Part shown: piece after piece, positions 46,565-57,023 of the stretch
How positions within the stretch are numbered: the first letter of the stretch is position 1
Layout: the number at the start of each line of letters is the position of its first letter
Assembly (NCBI GenBank): GCA_021432635.1
Contig: MU270047.1
Span: 558,001 to 622,000, forward strand
Reading direction: 5' to 3'
Source of the DNA: Thozetella sp. PMI_491
Lineage: Eukaryota > Ascomycota > Sordariomycetes > Chaetosphaeriales > Chaetosphaeriaceae
Length of the DNA: 64,000 bases
Made by a program: the position numbers and the translations under genes
Notes under the pieces: model-generated
Seen by the model: only the letters and a program-made list of their open reading frames with translations
Told to the model about the DNA's origin: nothing
Databases searched by the model: none

Positions 46565-48955
46565 CTTTTGGCGCAGAAGGGGGATGGCCTTCATGCTCGG
46601 TGAGAAGGGAAAAGAAAAGGAGGGGAAGCGGCAGGAAGGCGGGAGAGGCGCCCTGTTATTTTTTGGAGAGAGGGGGGGGAGGACGCGCCCGGGCGGGCAG
46701 GAGGAAGTCGCGCACTAAATTGGCTTGCTTGGGCCGTCTCACCCCTCCTACCAGCTTAGGGTAAAAGAGGCTCTTGTTCTCCTATGTAGTTCCCCTCCCC
46801 CTTGGGCCGCCCTGCTTCCAGCGCTGAGGCGCATGCAAGCCTGCTGTCGCCTGCCGTGTGTGGTTTGCTGGAATTGCTAGGAATCGCCAAAGGAGTGGAA
46901 TGCGGAGCTGGGCCAGGGAGCAAGGGAGCCAGGGTCCAGCGAGCTCAGCTCCAACCAACAGCAAGAAGCCGCCACGGATGCAGGCAGGCCTTACCCAATC
47001 GCTGCCCCTGCTAGCTGATGGAAGCGTGAGGGGAAGGCGAGCTGGTTGGCGGGAGAGGCCCTGTCGAGTCCCAAGAGTCGGACGAAGGAATATAGCAAGA
47101 TCCGCAGAAGGAAATGGGACAGTGAGAAAAGAAATAAAGTGAGGCTGATGGGCCTAGGTGAGATGAGAGAATACTGGGATGACTATTGGTCTCTACGATA
47201 GTGGTCCACGCAAGGAAGTGGTCTCAGAAATGAGAAGCTGGCCTGGCTATATGTTCTTTGGGACCGGTCGACCCGCAAGGGCTTGGGGGAGCCATTAACG
47301 TCTGAAAATAAGGGTACGACAGACGAAAGGGGGTCCGGGCCCTTGAGCGCGAAGACGCGCAGCTCCGTCGAGCTAACTGGCGGGGAGGATGTAACTCGTT
47401 CAACACCTGGCAAAAAGGGACGTCGCAGAATATGGGGCTCTCGGCCAAGCTCGTAGCACGCTTGAGCCCGCGGGACCAGGTGCTTGCTGTACACACATAT
47501 ATATAGGTACATATATATATATATATTGCGGCTGCTTCCTCCACACAAAGCCTGGGCACCCATGCGCTTGTCGCGACAAAGCCCAAGTGCATGCGTCTCG
47601 GTGCCGGGCAGCCTCTCGCAGCCGCAATCCCATAGCCGTGACGGCGTCGATCCTCTGGAAGCCGGAGGATGGGCAGAGAGCGAGCAGGGGCCGGCCGCGC
47701 TGCTTGGCGCTCGAAACGTCCGGCATTTCATGGGGTTAGCGGGGCGTCCAAATGCACCCTGTCACACATCACCGGCGGGGACGAGGGCTCCAGATGACCA
47801 CGCGAACAACGGCCCACGTCTCTGGCGACTGACAAGAACTCTGAGACGAATGTATCTTGGCAAGCCCGTGTTTGCTTCTTGCTTCTGCTTCGGCTCTTGG
47901 AAAGCCACGTAGGCACCCTGATGAACGGCATCTGAGGAAAGAGAGGCTCTTGCGTGCCGTTAAGCTGGAGTCGTGGTCACTTCTTGCAGACTCTTTGCCT
48001 CGGAGCCCCGGCTGTCTTAACATGAGGGCCAGTATAGCCCGGGCCACAGCACAGAGCATAGCCCCCATCTTCTGCCGCCCCATGCAAGGCAAGTTTTCAT
48101 CATGCGGAGGCAGTGAAGATGGAAGCTGGCCTGTTGAGTACTGCTTTCGACTGGAGGGACAAAAAGAGGAGGAAGATGTGCGCTTCCCACCTCTTTGACA
48201 GCTCCTCTACTACCTGCATTGCCGAACACCGCCAATCATGATTCCCATCCCCGTATAATCACCGTCTTCCAGCCTAGGTTCCACCATCCTACTCATGGTT
48301 GATGAAGCTTGGCTACCCAGGGGATGGCAGCAGCGTCCCCCTCCCCTGATGATCGACGTCATTTGATGGTTGGGGAGAGCAAGGGTCATGCTCCGAGTAA
48401 TTTGGTGGTGGAACCGAAAGCCGCATCAGGTGCAGACCGAGGTGGTAGCAAGGTGTGACCAAGATGCCGAACAATCTAACGCTCGGGTATGCGAATTAAT
48501 CTCTCTTCCTTTCAGCCAGGCAATTTACAATTCGTTCCCATACCGTACATACAAAAAAGAAACCAGGACGAGCTGATACCCCCCCAACAAACTGGACCTC
48601 TTGATGGGTGCCGAGGTGGCCTCCAAGTAGACCTGCACCGGCAGCCGCACCAGCGTCATCTCAACCAGACCTTTTCATTATCCACAGCAACTGTCTCATG
48701 CAAACCATTTTGTCCCGATGCTTTGGTTCGACCTCGCTTCTCGGTCACGACACCACTGATCCCGCACCCCCCTTCTCATCGATAATCGCCCCCGTCGTAC
48801 ACCGTCGCTTTTCCCGTTCGCCGACCTTACTTGCTACCATCGCTGTGGCCACTCCTATTACTCGGCTAGCAGGAGGAGCCTACCGGATGAGCTTGTGTGT
48901 CTTGATTCAAGCTACCGAGGAGTTCTCTGTAGGTCCCCGCCCGGGCGCTCAAGCT
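46565..48955. other. Intergenic between F-box gene and glycogen synthase
   Basis: 2.4 kb covering the F-box promoter and the glycogen synthase 3' UTR. It contains an (AT)n stretch at 47497-47526. Minus- and plus-strand frames such as 47183-47731 are low-complexity and match nothing. Confidence 0.5.
47497..47526. repeat. (AT)n microsatellite, interrupted
   Basis: Two (AT)n blocks separated by AGGTAC, within the F-box promoter side. Confidence 0.75.
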
Positions 48956-51377
48956 TTAATTCCCATTAAGCTGCACTCCATCTAGAGGGCTCGCCGGGCC
49001 GGACCGCTTCGTCCTCAGGGTGAGTGGGAAGGGATACTCATCGGGATCTTCTTCCTCCCTAGTGGTTGGTTAGCGATATAATTCTTTCTGGCCGACCAGC
49101 ATAAAGTCTAGGCCGCGCTTGGAGAAGACCCGAAAAAAACTTAAAAAAACTTAAAAAAACTTAAAAAAACTTACGGAAGCTTCCACGCCACGTAGTCCTC
49201 GGTGCTTAAACCCTCGTGGCCTTCCTGCAAGCTGGCAAAGTCGCCTGGTGTCATCAGGCCAGTCCGATCGCGTGGCGAGCCGGGCACTGAGAAGGGCCGC
49301 GAGATCTTCTGATCTCCCACGCCGCCAGGGAGGAAGTCGGCTTCTTCCTCATCGCCGCTGAACGAGGCCGGATACGCGCGGCGGAGCGCCAGCTGCCGCG
49401 CCTTGACATACTCCATGCCCATACGCTTCCAGTCGAGCAGATCGCTCAGGCGCTCGGTACGGTTGCGCTGGTTGATGCGCTGACGGCGGCTCTTCTGGGT
49501 GAACTCAAACATGAATGAGGCAAGCTGGTTGACGGAATCGTCTACGCCCTTGGTGCGCCGATCGACAATGTAGATGCCGTAGTCGCTCGAGTTCTCGATC
49601 AACTCCTCCATGTAGCAGCCGAAGCCCGAGAGGTTGGTCGTGATGCTCGGCACGCCCATGACGGTGCACTCGGCCGGTGTGTAGCCCCACGGCTCGTAGT
49701 AGGAGGCGAAGACGCCCAGGTGGGTACCACGAACAAAGTCGTCGTAGTCAAGAGGGAGCACGGGGTTGGCCGAGTTGAGGAACTCAGGATGGAAGACGAT
49801 CTTGACCCGGTCAGATGGGTGGTTAAATAGCTGAACCCGACGGATCTGGTTCAAGATCGGGTCCTCGCTGTCATTGACCATGTTATGCGTCACAATCGGG
49901 GGAAGTCCGTGCCTCTTCATGGCGAACAGACGCCGGCGGAGAAGGACGCGGTCCTGGCTAGTGATGAGTTCCTTGTCATCCGGCATCGGGTCTCCGTCAT
50001 GCCACTTGAGCGACCTCTCGAAGATGCGGCGGCCGATGCCGCGCTCAATGATGTCAACTGTGTCTCGCAGCGATTTGATGACGGCCTGACCTTTCAGCGC
50101 TTCTACAGTGAGAGACAGGGTCTGGGCGGGCATGATGACGAAGGCCACAACCGTCGTCTTGCTGCCTGCGGCCTTGAGCCGGTGGTTCAGGCGAGCAAGT
50201 GACTCGATGAACATGTCGACACCCTTGTTCCTGAACTCGTAGCGGCCGGCCGTAAAGAAGTATAACGTGTTCTCCGGGTCAAAGTCGTAGTGCCCGTAGA
50301 AATGGCCTCGGACGAAGTCGTGAATCTTCTCCTTAGACTGCTGGTGCAGATTCTGGAACTCGTGCATGGCCGAGAACTTGGTGACGTTGAGACCGTTGGG
50401 CAGGACGCCGTCGGGCTTGCGCTTGAGGAGATGCTCGCTCTCGTAGGCTGTGATATGCGATACCGTGGTGAAGACGTCGCACGAGTGGGCAGCGGCTCGC
50501 TCGATGCAGTAACGGTGGTAGATGCCCCGCTTCCCGGCTTCGGCATCCACGTCAAACCACTGCAGGTTGTTGTAGAAGTCGACCGAGCCGGCACAGAGGT
50601 AGCGGCCAAGTAGGGTGGCATGGGTGGTAAAAATGGTGGTCACATCTATCCTCCGCTTCTTGCAAAGCGGGAGGGCGACGCCTGCCAGCCATTCGTGGAA
50701 GTGGGCGATGACGGCCTTCGTCTTCTCGTGGCATACAAACTGCAAGCTTTGTGAGTAGGCGGTTCCAGGAAGGCACTGGGAGCATTCCACTAACCTCGCC
50801 GAGGAACCAAGCAACTAGGTATCCGAAGACAATGGCCTCGTTTGTCTCGTCGTCGTTGGGGGGGGAGGGAATCGAGGCTAAGTTCCAGAGGTCCGTCTTC
50901 CACTCGTTCATGTAGCCGTATGCAGTCTTGGTGTCGATTAGAAGGACCCTGGGGGCGCCCTCGATCAGCCATCGTCCGTATAGAATGCCAATTCCTCGAT
51001 CCTTCATGCTCTGAATAGTCTTAGCAAGCTCGGGTATCGTCGGCTCCAGCTCTTCCACCTCGACGGCGGCCTGCAGAACCCATTAGCCACTGGAACGGAA
51101 CATACTCGAAGATAGTTACTTACCGAAGCGTGATTGAGGGGGCCGATGAGGGTATAGCGCTCGCCATACTCGGCGGTGGTTACAGGAGCCTTAGACTTGA
51201 TGACGGAGTAGATACCACCAACTGCGGACACAGATTAGCTCGGGGTGACGTAGTCAATTCAGTGGTGGCCAGCGTACCGCGATGGGCCACCTCGGTAGCA
51301 ATTTCGAACAAAAGGTGCTGCTTGACCTCACGAGGCTCGCGCTCGTAATCCTCGGAGGTGTAGGCTTGGGAGGCCAT
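48956..51377 (-). CDS. gsn: Glycogen synthase (713 aa)
   Basis: Elongates glycogen by adding glucose from UDP-glucose in alpha-1,4 linkage onto glycogenin-primed chains. Five exons on the minus strand: 51377-51278, 51221-51124, 51070-50795, 50739-49175 and 49058-48956. GT3 fold: VGGIYSVI near the N-terminus; the E-x7-E catalytic pair in EPWGYTPAE (E507 and E515, matching yeast Gsy2 E509/E517); the Arg cluster [14 protein letters not shown] at about 574-590 that senses glucose-6-phosphate; and a phospho-control segment [11 protein letters not shown]...MTPGDFASL. Exon 4 runs into an in-frame TAA that overlaps the donor (CC|GTAAGT). Splicing it to exon 5 adds 33 residues ([17 protein letters not shown]...), a tail I recall from other filamentous-fungal glycogen synthases and near the usual length of about 705. 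Exon 5 has a good branch site (GCTAAC) and acceptor. Confidence 0.95.
49133..49172. repeat. Four-copy 10-bp repeat inside the last glycogen synthase intron
   Basis: Four perfect tandem copies of AAAAAAACTT on the plus strand; on the coding strand this reads as AAGTTTTTTT units beginning inside the GTAAGT donor. It lies in the 116-nt intron at 49059-49174 and overlaps the in-frame TAA used if the intron is retained. Confidence 0.9.
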
Positions 51378-51676
51378 GTCGGGAGCTGTTGGGTCAAGCC
51401 TGGCGGGGAAGCTCTGTTAGCAAAGGCTGAGGGCTAAGGCGCCTGGGAGGATTGCAAAAGGGCAAATGCGACGTCTGAGACAGCGCCTCGGCCGTCTTCC
51501 TTCTTCTCGAGGATGGCGAGAAATGAATAGACGGGCGATCGGGAGAGGTTCTGGGACGGGCGCACACGTACCGAAGAGACTAGGATTGGGCGCTCGAGTC
51601 AAGACGTAGAGGAGGAGCTCGGGACAGCTCCCCAGTGACGACGAAAAAGCAAGCTTCGATTTTGCCAACAACAAAC

Positions 51677-51697
51677 AGGGGAAGGCCCTTCCTTATA
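51677..51697 (-). promoter_or_regulatory. TATA-like box, GGAAGG-C-CCTTCC inverted repeat and AGGGG, upstream of glycogen synthase
   Basis: About 300 bp upstream of the start codon stand AGGGG (51677-51681, STRE core), a perfect inverted repeat with one-base spacer (51680-51692) and TATAAGG on the minus strand (51691-51697). The cluster is compact. STRE control of glycogen synthase is known in Neurospora; its role here is inference. Confidence 0.3.
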
Positions 51698-53483
51698 GGA
51701 GACGCGGGGGCAGCTGGCAAGCTCGGCGATTTCAGGAAGAGGGAGAAGAAAGAAAGAAAAATTATTCCGGAGCCTAGGACGGAGGAGGAACGGGAAGGCC
51801 GGAGTGGTAGTCTACAGGGCAGAATAGCAAGCGGTTTTTGGAGGAGGAGAACCCAGCGTTGCTATAGTGTTCAGAGGCGGCTGGGCAGAGAAACGAGCAA
51901 GAGGGGCGCTAAGGTAACAGAGGCGACGGACCTCGAGAGGAAGCCCACTTGCAGGGATCAATGACTGGCCAATGCTTCCCCCAGACACGACCCAAGGAGG
52001 AGCTTCCTGGCAAGCCTGGGACCCGCCGAGCTAGCGCTGTACCTAGAAATGGCCTTGGCTGATTGCATTTCGGTTCTGGACTGGCAAAAAAATTTGCCGG
52101 CTTGTCAGTGGCCACACCTCCCACGTTTTGCCGATTGCTATCGCCCAACACTTTTTGCCCGCCGCAACCGCATCGACCCTGTTACTCCCGATCTCGCTGC
52201 GTTTTATTATCGGCCGGTTGCACGAGTGCGCCCGCCGGCCGCTTAGTGAAGATCCTGAGGTCTGAGGTAGATTCCCCTGGACCCTCCCTTGCCTCCCTCC
52301 CGTCTTTTCGCCTTCCGGGCGTCGGCGTAGGCGTCCGGGCTTGTCCGCATAGATTGGTCCAGCCGCTGCTTTGATCGCTCAAATCAGCGGCGGTACGGTG
52401 GCGTCATGGGCGAGAACGGCCGTTTATCATACCCAACCCTGGGCAGTGTACCCGACCAGCACCTCTCCACCGTCTTCAGCGCCGCCAAGGGCCCCAGCGT
52501 CAATCGCTTAGTCAGAATGACGACACTGTCGCAGAGCGGCAATGCGGGGAGGCCCCTCCACAAAACCGTGCTCCTTGTTCAGGTGCCACGCGTGCCTCCA
52601 CCAGCATCTCGTGGCACTGGGGAACCATCACTCGATGGGGCACTGGGCACTCAACAGGCAATGCTCCGAGGCATTTTGGATAGTCGCCTGCCCCTCTCAA
52701 GGGGAGATCGGGCGTTGCCTGATTGGCCCCTCCAGCTCTCCTGTAACTTGATTTCCGCTGGCACAGTGCAGATGTTCCCCCAAGGGCGAGCCTCGGTAGC
52801 GCCGATCTGATTGGCTAGACATGTTAATCGCCAACTTACCTAGCATATCCGGGGGAGTCGATCGATGCCAGCGACCAGTGAATGAGCACACGACCCTTGA
52901 CAGCTCGCTTGGGTCTAGGTTTGAACGCCCCCACCTTACAGCCAGTACTGCTACGACTCAGCTGGGGGGCACGGGGCAAAGCTGGGCGTGTTACGAAGTA
53001 CGAAGTAGGAGCTGAAAGAAACAGCAAGAGGTTTTCTTCCGGCTCGGTTAACCACTTGCGCCAGTCCCCCAAGCTGGCCGGTTCCGCCGCGCTTGGCGGC
53101 CTTGACGACGACCAAGCATGTTTCTACTGTTGCAAAGATGGTTATGCCAAACCCCTGCGCCCTCCAGCGTTTCAACCCAGCACTTCCCTGGGCCATCGAC
53201 TAGCTGCAATGCCGCCCTGTCCATTCTGTCGATTTGCTTTCAAAGGTGTAGCCCACCTGGCTGGCCCGGCTGGGTTGAGCATGTTTTTGTCGTGGCAGTC
53301 ATTCCGAGTGGCTGGGTATGAGTTAACACCACTAAAGACCTGGTCAAAGCCACCTTTGCAACCCATTCACCGCTTGGACAGTGAGGGTTTGACAACTATC
53401 AAAGTTATTGTTTTCCCTTTGAACAACAAACAATCGGCCGTGAACCACAAAGACACTGGCTGTGAGGTGAAGGAATGTCTGCA

Positions 53484-53490
53484 TATAAGA
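53484..53490 (+). promoter_or_regulatory. TATA-like box of the orphan gene
   Basis: TATAAGA about 190 bp upstream of the ATG at 53677, in the right orientation for the orphan gene. The motif is the only support. Confidence 0.3.
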
Positions 53491-53676
53491 CAGCCCAGAT
53501 CCACGGCCTGGCTCCTCCCTTCCTCGTTTTAATCTTCTGTGGAAACCCAGCCGACATACCTTCGCCATCAACCAGATACCTCGAATTTACACGAGCAAGT
53601 GTGTCTGGCATAGCTTCTCCGGCAGGCTGCCATTCATCGTTGCTCTTCACTTCTAATATTGCACACCACCGCCCCA

Positions 53677-54426
53677 ATGGGCAGGAGACACGGAAAAAAT
53701 TGGGATAACGGCGACAGAGGCGGCATTAACAATGCTACGAATGGTCCCTGGAACAATGGAAACGGTGGCGGTAGCACACTGAGACAGGGGAAGCGTGTTC
53801 ATTGGGACGATACAAACCACGATAGCAGCGGGGGTCATTGGAACAGGAGCCATAACCCCTTCTTAGGTGGTGGCAGCAGAGGTCCCTGGAACAATAGTCA
53901 TAATTCCTTCTCGGCTGACGGCGGCAATGGAGGGAGGTTTCCACGCGGCCCCGGGCCACGACCTAACAGTCAAGGAAATCGACGGTCGATGCAGCCGCCC
54001 GGAGATGGCTGGGGCGGCAGAAATTACAGCAACAATAAGAAGCTAGGACAGCATCGCGGCGGTTGGCAGGACGAGCCGACAAAGGAAGAGTGTTTCCAAA
54101 AAGGCACCATCATTTTTCCACAGGTAGTTGGCGACAACGTAGAGATCGTCGGAGTTCCCGTGAACCGGTATGGAGCGCACCGGCGCTCCCTCCCCGACGC
54201 CACCGCCAGTCCCAGCATGCGCTGCTGCTTCCAGGACAAAGATTCTGACGGCGATTCCTCTATGTGCAACTGTGAAGGCGGCACCAAGGTGCCCCAGTGC
54301 TTCCATCGCATGTTTGCAACGCTTCTTGGGCATGTTGAATACCTCGAGAGGAAGAACAAGAACCTAGAAGAGACAATCCAAGCATATCAACGGGGACAGA
54401 CGATTGTGGAGGACACCGTGTGGTAA
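53677..54426 (+). CDS. Gly/Asn/Trp-rich orphan protein with a Cys-rich C-terminal part (249 aa)
   Basis: I do not recognise the family. A single open exon from the ATG at 53677 to TAA at 54424-54426. Residues 1-130 are disordered, rich in Gly, Asn, Arg and Trp, with repeated (G)-x-W-N-N/R segments (GPWNNGNGG, GHWNRSHNPF, GPWNNSHNSF). Residues about 135-212 look ordered and contain KEECFQKGTIIFPQVVGDNVEIVGVPV and six Cys (139, 183, 184, 197, 199, 208), which could bind metal. Residues about 213-240 (LLGHVEYLERKNKNLEETIQ) suggest a short coiled coil. The stop overlaps a GTAAGT donor; splicing to a CACAG acceptor near 54485 would end the protein almost at once, so it changes little. Composition recalls RNA-binding or condensate-forming proteins, but no function is assigned. 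Confidence 0.6.
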   Translation: MGRRHGKNWDNGDRGGINNATNGPWNNGNGGGSTLRQGKRVHWDDTNHDSSGGHWNRSHNPFLGGGSRGPWNNSHNSFSADGGNGGRFPRGPGPRPNSQGNRRSMQPPGDGWGGRNYSNNKKLGQHRGGWQDEPTKEECFQKGTIIFPQVVGDNVEIVGVPVNRYGAHRRSLPDATASPSMRCCFQDKDSDGDSSMCNCEGGTKVPQCFHRMFATLLGHVEYLERKNKNLEETIQAYQRGQTIVEDTVW

Positions 54427-57023
54427 GTTAACACCATTAAGCCATCTAACATGGAGCCGATTGCATGCCGCTGCGCATACGCACAGGATGTAGGATCCGC
54501 GTGTAAGGTTCGCACACCATTTCACACCTGGTAACGTACCTTAGACAGCCACCAGTGCACCGGAAGACGAGGCTCCCTGGTAATGAGTATGATAGATAGC
54601 CACGGATTGTGATAGAAACCGTTAGTTGGTCCGTAGCTGAATCCCAAAACTTTGAGTTGACCGCAAGCGAGGCCTTCCCTAAAAATTCACTTTTACCAAT
54701 CCGCGATGATACATCTAGTGAAGTCCTTATCCTTTTCACACCCATCCTTGCCGAGAACTTATTAGGCCAAGGTAAAGTGAGCCGGACGCTAAGGAGACAT
54801 CTCTATGTTGTCTGTTTTTGTTGCTTATATGTAGTAGGCGACTACCCACCTACCTTGGATAGCGTATGGACATAGGTCCGAAAGGCAGGTGTTGCTCGGC
54901 TGGGAGATGTCTGTCACGTGATGGGACATATTTTCGGTGGTCAAAGCGGGCGCTACTGGATTCGTTTCTTGTTCCCACACGCTGCCTGCCGTATTGCCAA
55001 CTCTCCTAATCTCATCACGACCACCTCGCAAACGGTCGCTTCCCATCAACGATTTCGCCTTGGACTGTGTTGTAGTATCCTGGGGTATACGCGACCTGCC
55101 TCACCGGGCAAAAAAGCTGCGAGCCGCTATCCATCAACCACCACAGCCGCAGACGGCCAAAGTGCTGCAATCACGTCCCACAGTCAGCCGATGCCGTCTT
55201 GTCAGCTCTCTCGGCCACTGTTCGACGCAACGAACCTCGACCTACCCGCCTTTAACCTTGCAGATCTATGGCTGCAAGAACATTTCAACTAGAAGATAAT
55301 ATGTCTTGAGACCGACAAGAGCAGGGTAAATTTCGGTCATGGTTTGGAGGCTATCGGGGAAGCGGGCAACGGATACGGCCCATGCATTCTGAGCGAGCGA
55401 CTTTGTCGCCACCAGCCATGAATTTGCGCACAGCACCTAGGACACCACCACGCACCAGCCGCGCCTCCGTCTTTCTCTTAAGGCACCAGACGGGCGCTCG
55501 GTGTGCTGATAGGGCCCGCTAGCCCGACTAGACATTGTCTGTTCCTCACCACCGCCCCGGGCCCTTCGGCGTCGCTCCTTCCACCAGCTGGGCAGTGTGA
55601 GCCAGTGCATCAGCACTCGAAGTCGAGTGGCCACTCCAGTCCCAAAGAGCTAACGACCAGCCGCCTACCGAGGATCCACGGTGCCGATATGATCTATCGG
55701 AGTACCAAAATTCCCGACAATCAATGCTTTCCAGCCGCCCAGTGATGCTCACCGACCGCTTGCCGGCTCGTGGAGGCCCGATGGCTGCTAATCCAATGCA
55801 GGAGGCTGTGAGCTGCGTGGCGCAGATGGAAGGCACGTTCGGCCATTTACCTGGACGCTGATATCCTGTGAGCAATGGCTCTCGACTTGGAGAGACAGGA
55901 AGGGGAGGGGAGCCATGGACGGCTTGCGCTCTAAGCTCGGAGAGCAATCGTAAAGCGCGCATTGCGCGTCGTATATAGTTATGGCTCCCTGGGTATTTCG
56001 CCCGATGGGCCTGCTCAGGGTCGCAAGGGAGGGTTGGCGGTTCGACATCGTGGAGTGCCGAGATTTGCCTAGAAATGGGCACTCGTCAGTCTGGTCGGAT
56101 AGGACCGCACGGCGCACCGGACCGTGGATGGGGGATTCGCGCAAAGAAGCGAGTCCGGGGATGGAGCCCCTCTGGCATACACATGGCCTGCATCTTTCTA
56201 AAAAGCAAGTGCTATTAGGGGAAACAGCTGGGGGTTCGGAGATAGCGACTGAGACGCCCCCAGTGCTTGCGTGTTGTCTCGCAAGCTGCCGCTGGGGCCT
56301 GAGATGGGGGATGTGAACCCTCTTGGACGGTGAAAATGGCTGCATCGGCAGCGACACCTCTCTCTTTGGGGGGTGGCCAGCATCGGTTTCATGGCACAAG
56401 GATCGATGCACACAACTGGGGACTGCCCGGGCGCGTTGTCAACCGAAAAACGAGCCAACTTCGACCAACCTGCAGGCTCTGTCTGGGGCACCCCAAACTC
56501 AAAAGCTCCAACGACGGACCGACGGCTCTCGACAGCAAAAATTTGCTCGGGCATTCCGCTCCATCTGGCGTCAGGAAATCAACATCCGCGACGCACATCA
56601 AGTACACCACTCACGCCGTTGAACGCATCGGACTGTCCTCCATCAGGTTTCTTTGGCGGATTACCGCAGGCGTTTTGCTATAGCTTCTTTGCCCGCTCTC
56701 CCTAGTTCTCGCTCGCTTTTGGGAGGTTTTGGCGCACCGTTGCGGCGGATACTTTAGGGGCCCCCATCCCGCTGCCCAGGCCTATCAGGCGCGTTTTTCT
56801 GCCAGGCGCCACAGCGAAATACCCCCCCAACGCGTTCCCCTCCTTCGGCCCTAGCAACAGCAGTAACCATTAGCGGCAGCGCCAGGGCTCCAGAGCTGCA
56901 ACTGCAACTCTGGCTGCTAAGCTGGGCCACCCCCGGACCTGCTGCCTCTGACTGGCTCTCGGCTAATCGCCGCCTTGACCACCCCTACCAAAAAACCCAA
57001 AAATCGACCTGCTCGTTCCGCAA
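54427..57023. other. Intergenic between orphan gene and ctk1
   Basis: 2.6 kb with no credible gene. Minus-strand frames at 55546-56411 overlap plus-strand frames and match no family. The right part must contain the ctk1 promoter; it is pyrimidine- and C-rich from 56690. Confidence 0.5.

Larger units (their letters stand above)
51378..53676. other. Divergent promoter region, glycogen synthase / orphan gene
   Basis: 2.3 kb between divergent genes. A frame of 216 codons at 52882-53532 has no family match and is not called. Two promoter candidates are listed separately. Confidence 0.5.

Noticed and set aside
49171-50814. Glycogen synthase ending at the TAA at 49171
   Set aside because: The stop overlaps a consensus GTAAGT donor, and a downstream exon with branch site, acceptor and a familiar tail restores the usual length. 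I keep the shorter form only as a possible retained-intron product.
52882-53532. Plus-strand open frame of 216 codons
   Set aside because: No recognisable motif, composition like random G+C-rich DNA, and overlaps frames on the other strand.
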